From positions 9,300,001-9,364,000 of the forward strand of contig CAJFCV020000004.1 in the NCBI GenBank assembly GCA_904066235.2: 64,000 nucleotides of DNA, read 5' to 3'. The notes under the pieces were generated by a model. That model ran no database searches. It had not been told where the DNA came from and saw only the letters and a list, made by a program, of their open reading frames with translations. The DNA is from Bursaphelenchus xylophilus. Lineage: Eukaryota; Nematoda; Chromadorea; Rhabditida; Aphelenchoididae. Positions 11,360-24,697 of this stretch are shown here, in pieces. How positions within the stretch are numbered: position 1 is the first letter of the stretch; each line of letters opens with the position of its first letter. The translations under genes and the position numbers were made by a program.

Positions 11360-12640
11360 ATGGTGGTACTGAGGATTTTTCTATCATTGATTGTCCTTTC
11401 TACCGTGTGGTTAGTGAATTCCAGTCAAAATGTCAACTTTGATGAGCCAAAAGAGGAAATAATTATGGTGTTTCGGATAGATCCCGGGAAAATCGACTGT
11501 TTCCATCAAAATCTCGTGAATCCCAAGCACGTATCGATTGAGACCGACTTCCAAGTGACGGATGGAGGCGATATGGATGTAACATTTATGGTCAAAAATC
11601 CGAGAGGATTGATTATCGCCAATGATGTGAAACAAATGAATGGACAGCATCAAGTGAAAATTGATGACCCCAAAAATGGGCATGGCGAATATTCTTTTTG
11701 TTTCGATAATAGCTTCAGTTCAACGTCGAGCAAAACGGTAGGGGTTTTAAAAACAAATTTTTTTTGAAGATCAGTCGAAATTTCCAAAAAAAAATTTTTT
11801 TTTTTTTTGAAAAGGTAATTTTTCATTTGTTTCCGTGATCCTAGTCCTTCCGGAAAGTTGCCGGACTGGTTTTTGGCGTTTGCACTGTGCGAAAAAAGTC
11901 AGGGTGCGAGCGACAGCCCAAAAAAGCCTATTGCACGGTGCGAAAAGCAAGAAATTGCACAGTGCAAAGAAAACTTTTGTTTTCGCACAGTGCGTGTCGC
12001 AGAAATCACTCCAGCGACTTTGCACAGTGCATAAAAAGTCAGGGTGCAAGCGACAGCAGAAAAAAATCTATTGCACAGTGCAAAAAGCAAGAAATTGCAC
12101 AGTGCAAAGAAAACTTTTGTTTTCGCACAGTGCCTCCGATTTCAGTCCGGCGACTTTCCGGAATGGACTAGTAATCTGTAAAATTTGATTATGTCATATT
12201 AATTTTAGGTATATTTCGAGATGTTTTTACTGGACAAGGACGGAAATTTCCTTCAAAACTTTGATGCCTTTGCCGCCGATTCTCTGGCTAGCAGTATCGC
12301 TGGATTTGAAGTGAGTTTTTTTTGTTATGTTTTACAAAACTCTCTAGGCTATTTGCTTGTCTCCCGGAAAGTATATTCATCCAAATTTTTCCAGAGAATC
12401 ACCACGAAAGTCAAGTCCAACATGAACGAAGTGGAGAAATTGCAAACTCAAGTGCGTGCCGTCGAATCTCGCGACCGCAGTATAATGGAACACAACTTTG
12501 AGCGAGTCAACTTCTGGTCAGCCATCCACACTGGAGCCATTGCGTTCACCTTTTTGCTTCAAATTTACACCATCAGATCACTGCTCACCGAGGACTCAAA
12601 AGTCGGTCGGTTGCTCCGAAAAGGCCGACTAAATGACTAA
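11360..12640 (+). CDS. p24 / TMED cargo receptor, copy B
   Basis: Exons 11360-11737, 12209-12310 and 12395-12640 encode 241 residues. It is a paralogue of the gene just upstream, with a signal peptide, a GOLD domain with KIDCFHQNLVNPKH and YSFCFDNSF, a coiled coil, a membrane helix (FWSAIHTGAIAFTFLLQIYT) and a 21-residue tail. The tail (RSLLTEDSKVGRLLRKGRLND) has no Phe pair and no terminal KKXX, so its ER export and retrieval signals appear altered relative to typical p24 proteins. Intron 1 (11738-12208) carries an R3 MITE. Tandem order and close spacing with copy A suggest duplication and perhaps co-transcription. Confidence 0.87.
11841..12171. mobile_element. R3 MITE in intron 1 of TMED copy B
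   Basis: It starts CTAGTCCTTCCGGAAAG and ends with the near reverse complement CTTTCCGGAATGGACTAG. Inside, a unit with AGTCAGGGTGCRAGCGACAG and the palindrome TTGCACAGTGCAA occurs twice in tandem. Copies or relatives lie at 23752-23908 and 50225-50426. Confidence 0.75.
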
Positions 12641-12958
12641 AATTCCATAGTTTTCTAATTAATTACTAATGTAGACAATAGCACAGAGAGTTGTTATCAA
12701 ATCCATCCCAGTTTTTGCACTTTTTTTCAACTTTTTTTACATTATCCATCACTTCGGGTATAAGTCTAAATTAATGTCTTTTTTTAGCGATTTTTCGTAT
12801 CACCCAAAGAAAGTAGTAGAAGTATAGTCAAAGTCCTTCAATTTGGTCTAATTCCCAACGTCCTCAACTTGCCTTAAATTATCGTATTGGAAGTAAATTG
12901 AATTTTTAGCCAAGATTTTGAATTTATTCGCAAAATTCAAACGAAAAATCGTGATTTT
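12641..12958. other. Convergent 3' spacer
   Basis: AT-rich spacer between the stops of TMED copy B (+) and the kinase (-). Nothing else is seen. Confidence 0.5.
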
Positions 12959-15215
<2,257 letters not shown>

Positions 15216-15373
15216 TTCTGTTTTCAAAATCGACCGCACTGAGGGCGGTAAGTGGTAGAAACTAAAGAAAAATGGGTAAATTGAGCTTCCTGACAGGGGA
15301 AAAGCTAGTGCAAAGCGCGGATTTTTGCGAAATTTTCACACACTCTAACCATATCGGATACGCCACATGCAAT

Positions 15374-15625
15374 TACGGACCTGATTCATTGGCAAAAAAC
15401 GTACCATCTATATCCGGGAAGTATCAAGAAATGTGGCATAATACCTCCCTCCAAGTGAAAAAACTTCGTTTTGAAGGGCCTGCCCTTTCCCTCACAAAAA
15501 GAGCGGGCGCGATTTTGAAATCGGATTTTTTCACTTGGAGAGGGAGGTATTTTGCTACATTCTTTGATACTTCCCGGGTGAAAAATGGTACGTTTTTTTA
15601 CCAATGGATCAGGTCCCCCATTGTA
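15374..15625. mobile_element. R2 foldback MITE
   Basis: GGACCTGATTCATTGGCAAA at the left mirrors TGGATCAGGTCC at the right. Inner arms carry ACGTACC and the family hallmark CCGGGAAGTATCAA/TTGATACTTCCCGG. This is one of seven R2 copies. Confidence 0.8.
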
Positions 15626-15639
15626 CGTAATGGACATTT

Positions 15640-16289
15640 TTTCCGCATGACGGTTTTGTCATCAGGCCGTTTTTGTCCTCAACATTTTATTTTTGAAAAT
15701 CCTTTCACCAGCTAAAGCCCATTTGAAAATTACAGCCAAATTTTTTTTAATCGGCAGCCAAAGTGTCATACTTGTTTTGAAGCCTCAAAAAAGCTAGCTA
15801 AAAGATTGGAATGGGTATCAAAGTGCAGCAATGACATCCATGGCTAGCCAAAAACCTAGATCGGCTAGCCAAAGTATCAGAATAGTTATGAAGCCTTAAA
15901 AAAGCTAGCCAAAAGGTTGGATCTAGGTTTTTACTAGGCATTTTAATAACTTGGTTGTCATTTGCAACTTTTTGACATCTATTCCAAATGTTTAGCCAGC
16001 TTTTTTCATACCTTTAACAGCCAATCTAGGTCTTCGGCTAGCCATGAAAAACTTTGGCTTTTATTCCAACTCATTGGCTTTGGTCATTGCTATGTTTTGT
16101 TCAGGTGCTAAATTGCATTTGATGGTTAAACCTTTGCCTTTTACAGTCTCTGCGACACATTTTAACACAACCCCCGGCTGGATTAAGATGTGGTTTGTGA
16201 GGCAGGTGCAACTAAAAAATTCTCAAAATTTTAAGCAATCTTTTTATTCGTCAGACCATAAATACGACTAGGCCATGTGAACTCTTGCA
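15640..16289. other. GCTAGCC-rich degenerate repeat upstream of a receptor gene
   Basis: Between about 15745 and 16060 the words GCTAGCCAAA and AAAAAAGCTAGC recur in direct and inverted orientation, e.g. near 15782 and 15898 with GATTGGAAT/GGTTGGATC following. It looks like a decayed foldback element. No gene is seen. Confidence 0.45.
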
Positions 16290-18485
16290 ATGTTCGATTC
16301 TGTAGCCTATCTACGTTCGATATTCGAACCAAATTTTGCTGATAATTCCACAATTTCTTTTGATTTTGACCCTCAACTTTCCGCCCTTTACCAGTGGCTA
16401 CTTACATTCGCATTTATCGTTAATTTACCGTCACATCTACTGCTTCTTGCGTTGGCAATTTTCCACACACCCAAGTCGATGTTTACTTACAAATGCACAG
16501 TTTGCAATACGACAACTTGGTCGATGCTCTCCGTCACTTGGTACTGTATAATTCTGCGCCCAATTCCACTGTTCCCCAAGCCAATGGGGATTTCGTACGG
16601 TCCAAGGTTCCTGATCTACGACTACACTAGTGCCATGGTCCACATGCAGTTGTTTGTTGTGCTACAAACAAGCTTAATGCTGGCCATGGTGATTTGTTTT
16701 TCGCTATTGGTTGTGTTCTTAATGCAGTGGAAGGTGGTACAAAACGTCGAGAGATGGCAAGTTATTGGGGTTGGTGTCTTTCTTCATGTGGCTGCTATTG
16801 TATTGACGTTGGGAATATTGAATATCGTCTATTGGCCGGATCGGAGGTTGGTTGAGAGGATTGATAAAGATTTGCAGAGAGGTAAGAAGGTTCGTGTCCC
16901 GTTCAGTTTTGTACACGCGTTGCTAAATTCCATCAATATCTGAACATGACATCGGACATAGACTAAATAGCAATTCGTGAAAGTCTTAGCTCGCGCTTTG
17001 CAGGCGCCGCTAAGAGAGCACGCTAAACGCAGAGAGCGGTCAGAAAGAAAAACATTTTTTGGCCATAACTTTGCTAGCTTCGGGCCGGAAAAGTTTAATC
17101 TTGTGGAAACATTACCCTTTACGGTAGAAATCGGTATGAAACTTTTCGTGTCGAAATTCGGCGAGAAGTCTGAAATTTTCGCCGGCTTACGTTCTATTTA
17201 CAAATCTCGGTTGTTTCTGCAAAGCGCGAACTGGGAACTAAATTTGCATATAGCATGGAAAAAATCAGTTCAAATTTGTGCCACATTTTATCAAAATATG
17301 AGCTCCGCGCATAAAAAATTTCCGCTGTAAAACCTTGCTGAAGCTAGAAGTTTATCTTTCAACGGAAAAAATAAATTCTGATATTTCCAGAAGTCGCCGA
17401 CGGAATCGTTTTTGGCTACCACCCCGGCCGAGCCGACAATTTCTTTTCCATCCTTGTCTGCTGCTTTGTGGTGCCGTTAGTGATTGCCCTTGGTGCTCTC
17501 ACAGCCTACGTTGTTCGGAATATTTACAAGAGCACGATGGAGCACCGTTCAAGAAAATCAATGTCACGGTACAATACGGCTATGATGCTGACTGCGAGAA
17601 CAACGAATCCGGGGTTCTTCTTGGTCATTCCACTTCTCATCATTTGCAGCTGGATTATTCGAGATATTGAGGCCTTTGAAGCGACGCTGTGGCTTGCTTT
17701 TATTTGCTCGATCCATGGAGCTGTTAGCACACTGTCAACAGTCTTGGTGTTCAAACCATATCGGAGCATTCTGAAGAAGGCGTTTCTTAACAAACCGGCG
17801 GAGTATTTGAGACGGAAAAGGTAAGTTGAGGCAGTATAATGTGCCTAGTTTATGCGTCGAGAGAAATTTGTGGCGTGTTTGTCTAGGAATGCTAGGAGAG
17901 CTAGTCGTTTTATAACCTCTTCTTACGATCTCCGCCAAAAGTCGACCAAGCTTTGACGAAGCCAGTTGGCGGAGTCTCCGCAGAGCCAAATTGAAGACCA
18001 GGCCGCGGCGGAGAGTCGTCATTGTATACATAGTTGGTCACCTACCATACTTGATACATTTTTTCGGCAGTGCTTCACCTGCTGTAAGGAGCCACCGGTG
18101 TGCGTGTAATTCAATCCCGAAGCTTAGCATGAAATCATTGTTTTTCAGTACAAAGTTGCTAAGATTTTAACTGTGCTATTTAGTGATCAGTTATACCACG
18201 CTAGAAAAACTTGATCTTCGGGCGGGGCAATACAAAAGCTCTCTAGCAATAAAAAGTTATTGGAATTGAGAGATAAGCCGGGGCTCCATCTGTTCTTTTT
18301 TTAACTATACTGTATTGTATACGTTATTTCTTTTCAGCACCAAGCTCTACTTGAATCGACGAGAAACGATTGTGAAAGTGGAACCACGGTCATCCTGTTC
18401 TGAGGGCCACTTCAACTTTAAGACTGCCGCTGAACCACCAACTCTCACACAACAAAAACTGTCTATGACGAACAGCTCTCCATGA
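16290..18485 (+). CDS. Chemoreceptor-like GPCR (Str superfamily, SRH-like)
   Basis: Exons 16290-16881, 17391-17820 and 18338-18485 encode 389 residues. Exon 1 covers about five membrane helices and exon 2 the last two. The end of the last helix reads SIHGAVSTLSTVLVFKPYRS; HG, ST and PYR in this order are the SRH/Str signature. Such proteins are orphan sensory receptors in nematode neurons. The tail after PYR is long (about 75 residues), Ser/Thr-rich, and carried partly by exon 3. Intron 1 holds an R1 foldback. The next receptor gene (18892-21707) is convergent. Confidence 0.75.
16975..17320. mobile_element. R1 foldback copy in receptor intron
   Basis: It contains AGCTCGCGCTTTGCAGGCGC, GAGAGCACGCTAAACG, TTTGGCCATAACTTTGCTAG and ATGAAACTTTTCGTG, all R1 marks. 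The outer terminal repeats are lost or diverged. Confidence 0.7.
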
Positions 18486-18891
18486 CTACAGGAGCTAATT
18501 TTGCGCTAAAGCGAAACTCTCGAATTGCAAAGCAAGCAAACTTTTCTCCATTTTTTTGTTCTCTTTCTATGTATCAACAGAGTGCCGACTGTACTGTATT
18601 AGCATCTAATTGTTGACGTTCAAGAATTAAAAGCCTTTTTTCAGCTGTATCGTAAAGACTGCACTTTCAACTCATTTATTAGGACAAAAACGTATGATAA
18701 AGCACGCACATGCAAGATAAAGAAAGTTGACGTCGATGTGTTTGATATGACCCGTGTCCGATTACCCAATTAGGAAATGAAATACATATAAAAACGAGGC
18801 GAGATTTTCACTCCGAAATGACACTAAAATTCGATCACAATTTTCAGTCTAAACAGGAAAAGACAAAGAAAAAAAGATTCAAAAAATTAGA
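18486..18891. other. Convergent 3' spacer of two receptor genes
   Basis: Holds both 3' UTRs. AATTAAA near 18624 could serve the plus-strand gene. No repeat or gene seen. Confidence 0.4.
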
Positions 18892-21707
18892 TTAAACTGT
18901 TGTAACGTCAACCGTAATCATTCTGGTCAACTGATTGACCTTTTCGTATTTTGTCGGAATCGGCGACACACTGTCGTTGGCGTGATTCCCATTGCTTTGT
19001 CCATTGCGAAGACTCATTATGTTCTGCTGTCTAATAGACTTCATGGTGTTCGCGCTTTGCATGCGCATGTATCGAAGAGGACGGGCGAACTAAAAATACA
19101 CATTTTTAAATTGATGAAAAATATTTGAAACCTTTTTTATATTGAAACTTTGAAAGTTTGGTCCGGCAAATAAAACTTTGAGTATTTTTTTGTCTTAAAT
19201 ACCGGATAACTCTTTAAAATCCCCTGTAAAATTGATAACTACAGTGCTTTTTATACATTTTTTTCGGCATTGGGTCTCGCAACAAAAACTTGAAAAACAA
19301 ATTTTTGGCCAGATTTCTCACCAAAAACTGTGTATCATTGCTCAGAATAAATATCAAACCACGTCTAAAATACTCTTGGAATTTCGGTTCAATAGCAATT
19401 TTAATATTTGGGTCCCGCAACGAAAAATTGAAAAACGAATTTTTGGCCAGAATTCACACCAAATAATGTGTTTTATTACTCAAAATATCAAAGCACGCCT
19501 AAAATACTCTTGAAATTTCTTTTTAACAGCCATTTTGCCCATTATTTGGGTCCCGCAACGAAAACTGGAAAAGTCATTGTTTGCCTCTAGCCTTGAACAG
19601 AATTGTTAAATCGGCTGATTACAACTCTAAAACACACCTACACTTTTCTTGGCGTCCTTATGCAAATGCGTTAGGGAGAGCGTTCGGTCCTTTGGCTCTA
19701 TATGTCTCAACAAAGAACAGCTGGAATCCGTCGGCGAACTGTTGACATGAATTTGAAGTCCAGTGTACAAATTCGACAAGCATGGTGCTGTCAGTGTGGA
19801 GGCGGAGGTATTGTAGAATTTGGTTTGAGTATGGGCGGCACTGGACAGCGCGGACAACGGGATCCACATAAACGCCGGCATAAGATAGGGCCCAAATAAG
19901 GCGGCGTCGCCGAGGAATTGCGTCTGCCAGGAGCCGGGGATGAATTCAAGGTACTGAAAATATAGGGAAATCAGTTTTGATGGGCTTTGAAAATGCTTAG
20001 AGAGGTGCTAAAAGGGATATTTTATACGAAAAAACATGAAAGTTCCAAAATTTTTCGAATTCCTTGAAAAATTTAGGTTTTCTTTAATCTGTCAATTTAA
20101 AGTCTTTAAAAATATTGATTTATGAATTCTTTATGGTCTCAATACTTCAATTTTGGCCATCACTGGTAAATCGAGTGACATTTTATACGATAAAAAACCA
20201 AAGCAATCTAGAATCGCTCAAAATTTGTATTTTTTCGAAAACTCTCGAAATCTACTAATATTGCAACTTACATCCGACAAAATCACACATCCCACAGCCA
20301 TCCAGTGCGGTGCATGACACGCGAAAAAAATCGCGGCAGTCATAAGCCGGATATTTTGCATCTTTCTGGTCAAAACTTTGGCCTGCACTCGATGAGTTTT
20401 TGAGTACCAAAATAAATGCAAACTCAGTATTGTAATCATAATCAATGGTGCGACATAGTCGATGAAGAAGGCTGTCGCGTTGATCAGAAGCCGCTGCGAG
20501 CCCCGCCCGAACGTTGTCAAACATTTAAAAGTCCGTATGTGGATTACCATGTCGTTGGCGTAGTCCTCTTGAATCACCTCTTCGACTAGCTGAAAATCAA
20601 AACATTGTAGTTGAAAAGTCTTTTGTGGAGGCTGGAGTTGATTTTAATGAAGAAATAAGCTCACCTTGATGTATTTGAAGACCGGAAAAATCGATATCAC
20701 ACACAAGGCAACAACAAATAACGCCGAGTGTAAAAAGATTTTCCGCTGCTTGTTTTCGGAGGGCTTTGGAGAGCCGTTGATAACCGCCTGGAAAGTGGAG
20801 GTTTATGTATTATAGGGAAAAGCACAAAAATGAAAAAAAAAATTTAACTTTTTTTTGAGATTTTTGTAATTTTTATTTCAGGGGAGTGCTGTAAGTAGTA
20901 GACGGTCAGATTTTAATGAAACTTGGCAGAAAATTAGATCAATTTAAAAAAAATATATTTGGCACTCCTAGATAGCGCTTTGCAAAAATCACCGAGATTT
21001 TTGAGGCAAAAGTTGGCAAAAATGTGACATTTTTTGCGATAAAAATTTGAGAAATTTATATGTGGCACATGCTTGTGAAAATTGGAAGAAAATATGACCG
21101 TCGCACTTCTCACCCTTCTCTTGTCAATATCACTTTTCGAAATACAGAATCATTAAGCTTACTTGATCATAGAACAGTAAAACAATCAGCCATGCACTTG
21201 CGGTTCGGCCAACATTAACAAGCACAAAATGTGAGGCACACGTTATCATGCCGAACATCCAAATCTGCACCAAATGATCGACAATTACGCTGGGCAAGGA
21301 GAGGGAGAGAAAGAATTGGACGATGTAGAGAATGCCAATGTAGAGCTGAAAAATTGCGGAGTTAGAAGGCAAAAATTTTAAAAAATAAAAAAAAAAATTA
21401 ATTTTTGAAAGTTTTTTTTCTTAAAAAATAAAAAAAAATGTAAAAAAATACTTTTTTTATTTTTTTCAAAATTATTTTTTTCGCTCACCTGCGTGCAATT
21501 AGGGCTAGAATCACTTGTCCCTACTCTCAGTCGACCAGAGTAATACTGTAAAGCAAGTTGCGAAAAGTTCCCGCAGATACTCAAAGTCAGCAACGTAATC
21601 AACGCTGTGGTGGTAAATAAACAGTGAAACGTGGGCTCCGGTGTGGGCGGATAAATGAGGAGGACGGATTGAGCGTTGACCGCATTCTTGGTCAGCCCGT
21701 CGGACAT
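18892..21707 (-). CDS. Rhodopsin-like GPCR, divergent, 6 exons
   Basis: Minus-strand exons are 21707-21489, 21345-21163, 20787-20665, 20589-20272, 19953-19642 and 19089-18892, giving 450 residues. Seven helices are visible, including FTTTALITLLTLSICGN (1), LYIGILYIVQFFLSLSLPS (2), FFIDYVAPLIMITILSLHLF (5) and LMTAAIFFACHAPHWMAVGC (6). Helix 6 has the class A CxxP-like CHAP motif. The end of helix 3 reads FYDQAV where DRY would be expected, and helix 7 reads MWIPLSAL in place of NPxxY. The extracellular NCT and INAT sites could be glycosylated. The long tail ends VTTV, a class I PDZ-ligand pattern. It looks like a neuropeptide-type receptor; the ligand is unknown. Intron 2 holds an R1 remnant and intron 5 a tandem repeat. 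Confidence 0.78.
19265..19580. repeat. Tandem repeat, period about 135 bp, in GPCR intron 5
   Basis: TTGGGTCCCGCAACGAAAA recurs near 19273 (slightly changed), 19410 and 19547. The first two are followed by TTGAAAAAC, AATTTTTGGCCAGA and CCTAAAATACTCTTG-like text. About 2.3 units. Confidence 0.65.
20880..21120. mobile_element. Decayed R1 copy in GPCR intron 2
   Basis: AATGAAACTTGGCAGAAAAT, GATAGCGCTTTGCAAAAATC and CCGTCGCACTTCTC match R1 ends and its GCGCTTTGCAG hallmark. Confidence 0.5.
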
Positions 21708-21718
21708 TTATCAGACAT
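21692..21718 (-). promoter_or_regulatory. Upstream ORF overlapping the GPCR start
   Basis: After the acceptor TTTTTAG (ending at 21726, minus strand), the first ATG is at 21718. It opens an eight-codon frame that ends in TGA at 21692 and overlaps the main ATG at 21707 in another frame. This could dampen translation. Confidence 0.45.
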
Positions 21719-21727
21719 TCACCACCT

Positions 21728-23459
21728 AAAAATTTCAAGTTTTATAAGGGTAGAAGAGCCATGCGAAAATATGAAAAATACTTCACGAAAAACATTTCCT
21801 AACTAGTAAGTTCAAGGCAACAAAAAATCCAAAAATCCATAAAAACGGCCCAAAAATTAGAATAACAAAAAGGTGACATTTTATACGAAGGATTAAAACA
21901 TTTCTAAAAATAAAAAAATCTAAAAATGGCATAACATTAACGTCACAAAGATATAAAACATGAATTAAAAATACCTCCGGCAATATTTTTGGCTACAATT
22001 TTATCAATTTTGGAGAAATTTATATACGACAAAATTGATAAAATCCTAATTTCCCGGATAATTACAATATCCAAAAAAAGACGCCACCGTAATTAAAACA
22101 TCTGCAAAAAAACTCCGAGAGGACATTACAAATTGCTGAGTACAATATACTCGAATACTGGTAATTTCCGCCGTATAATCTTTTCTCAGCGGATATTCGA
22201 GAATCCCGCCCCCTCAAGCTCGTTGATCTCCCCTAATCGTATGTCCATTAGAGCGGTTTATAACAGAGTCATAGTCAAAGAGTCCACATGGCGGTTTGAG
22301 TCGTCAAAGTTTGGGGATTTCCAAAAAAGCTCTAGGGGATTTGGAGTTTAAGGACGGGAGGGATAATCATTCATCAAAAAAGTGCCTCTTGTTTTCGAGG
22401 AATGTAAGTTGAGCACATGTTACGAAGAAAAGATAGAGCAAAACAAGTTCAAGGTCATTGTCTTTAGATCAAAAGTCGGTAAAAATGAAAAAAAAAATTT
22501 GGAAATTTTGGGCACAAAAAATTTATGATTTTTTATGGTGAAGAGGATAGATTTTTTTAACGAAGAGGTAGCTTTAACGAAGATTTGGTCAAGAAACGTC
22601 ATTTTTTCGGAAAGTTCTCCTCATTTTGCCTGCTCTCTCGTTGATAAAAGGCCGCTGAATATGTCAGCTATCTTTGCAAAGCACAAGCCAAAATATATAT
22701 GAATTTAGAGAAGCAGACCAAAAATTTGAAAAGATATTGCTACTATTTATTACATATACTATGCCTCATTGCATAAACTTGCAAATAAATCCCAAATGTT
22801 GACCAAATTTCAAACTGAAAATCTGCAATGTACGCGCACGAGCTAGGCTAGGCTTCTCCCACTTCTCGTAGAAAAATATGGTCCAAACTTGTGCCAAATT
22901 TCAATAAGACCTGCGCTTCGCACCTAGAGAAACCCCCCTGTAAGCCTTATACAAAATAATCGGAAATAACCATCGCATGATGGCACGAGATTTTTAGCGC
23001 CTTCGCTGGCTTCCTTGAAAATGAATCACCTTATAACTGCAAGTGTCACTCGGTACAAGGATTTTCCACAATCTTATGAAATCAATTGTTCTCCAGATAA
23101 TCCATTAATTAATGCAACTAAGTTCCTTGAAATCGGCTAAACTATATGTATACATTTCAACAAAATAAAGATTGGAAAAGATGTCTCTCAAAAAGTTAAC
23201 CCAATTTTTCGGACGTTCAATAAAGTCCAACCACAATTTGGAGAAATCCTGGAGAAATCCGAAGCCGCCTACAAAATCTGACACTCATTTTTTTGGCAAT
23301 TGGTAGAAGCATAGTTAATGAGAGGATACAAAGAGCGGCAAAGGGTAATAAATTCACTTGCAATGAGAGTTATATCACATGAGGCTGGTAAGCGGGATAA
23401 TTCATTGCATGAGAAAAAAGGGAAGAACTACAAGAACTACAATAAAGGAAAATGTGATC
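21728..23459. other. Gene-poor AT-rich stretch with R1 debris
   Basis: No supported gene. Between about 22390 and 22930 pieces of R1 remain: GCCTGCTCTCTCGTTGATAA, TTTGCAAAGCACAAGCC, and ACTTGTGCCAAATTTCAATA followed by GCGCTTCGCACC. Positions 21870-22030 contain the dispersed word TTTTATACGA or TATATACGA. Confidence 0.4.
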
Positions 23460-23722
23460 CTATTAGCATTTTCATAAAGTGCATGGACATATTTTTTCTC
23501 GCCAACGCACAGTGCACCTTGATTTTTGTCGCCAACGCATTGTGAATTTTTGCCTCTGGGCACCGTGCAAACCTCAAAAAAACCGTTTTTACGGTGCAGA
23601 TTTTTGAACGAAAAGAAATCAAAAAAAAAAAAAAAAGCTGAGTGCACGGTGCAAGAACCGCGGATTTTTGCGCACAGTTCGGTCCGCGACAAATGTCCAT
23701 GCACTTTATGAAAATGCTAACA
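23460..23722. mobile_element. MITE with 33-bp terminal inverted repeats
   Basis: TTAGCATTTTCATAAAGTGC continues to ATGGACAT at the left. The right end is ATGTCCAT, then GCACTTTATGAAAATGCTAA. Inside are GCACAGTGCACC-type words. A single copy was seen in this window. Confidence 0.7.
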
Positions 23723-23751
23723 GTTCGTTCGTAATGTCGCTGAAATGATTT

Positions 23752-23908
23752 TTGAGACTTGCACTGTGCAGAAAAAATCAGGGTGCGAGCGACAGCCCAA
23801 AAAAGCCTGCACGGTGCGAAAAGCAAAAAATTGCACATTGCAGAGTGAATTTTTGGTTTTGCACAGTGCGTGTCGCGAAAATCACTCCGGCGAGTTTGCG
23901 AAAAGACT
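23752..23908. mobile_element. R3-related fragment
   Basis: AATCAGGGTGCGAGCGACAG, CACGGTGCGAAAAGCAAAAA and GCACAGTGCGTGTCGCG match the interior of the R3 element at 11841-12171. The CTAGTC ends are missing. Confidence 0.6.
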
Positions 23909-24695
23909 TGCACTGAAAGAACGTAAAATACGAAGTGATATTCCCATTTTTTGGGTAGAGGAAATAAGGTTTTTTTGTAAAAATTGCCCTCTCAAGTCGA
24001 AATAGTAGGGCCAAAAATTCGATGACAAAAATTATCCCCAAAATATAAAATATTTAAAATTTTAAATAACGGACCAAAAACCCTGGTCGTTTCTTCAAAC
24101 CGCGAGCTTGTTCGCATACTATTTCGCATGTGTCATAGGACAATTTTTATATTAATTTGTGTCAAACTTTATCAAAATCTGAGCGTCGTACTTTGAGCAC
24201 TTCGCCTGCAAGATATGAGGCGGACTCTCGGCTCAACATGTGTAAATAGCTGGCGACCGAGCGACAAAACGGTCTCTGTTTAGGAAAGGTCAACTTGGAA
24301 CAGAGAAAGTGTAAAAAAATTGTAGGCTCAAAGTGGACCCAATCCCGCCATTGTGCTCAAAACAACACCCAAAAATGTCATACTTGGAATGAAAGCTCAA
24401 AGCAAAACATCATCACAATAGGAAAAGTCCCAGGCAGGATTCTACTGTAATTGAGCCCACCTTTGCTGGGATTAAGCAACTCTCAAACAACTGGATTTAC
24501 GCCCCTCCGCGTAAACATGACTTCCATTTACTTTGGTTTCCCGAAAATTAGAGTAATCCTGATTGTGTCGTCAGAAATATGAGACGGGATATGGCTTAAA
24601 ATAAATACATAATCTTTGAACGCATTGGGTTCGTTGCAAGATGTGTTAGAAATAGAGACGTCGAGCTTACATTCTTGGGAGTTTTAGAGTGAAAA
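23909..24695. other. Intergenic, R1 end fragment only
   Basis: About 24150-24205 matches an R1 end (TCAAACTTTATCAAAATCTG then AGCGTCGTACTT). Otherwise no feature is supported. Confidence 0.4.
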
Positions 24696-24697
24696 TA

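Noticed and set aside
16437..16916. Minus-strand frames over the first receptor gene
   Set aside because: Shadows of the plus-strand receptor exon with a clear helix pattern.
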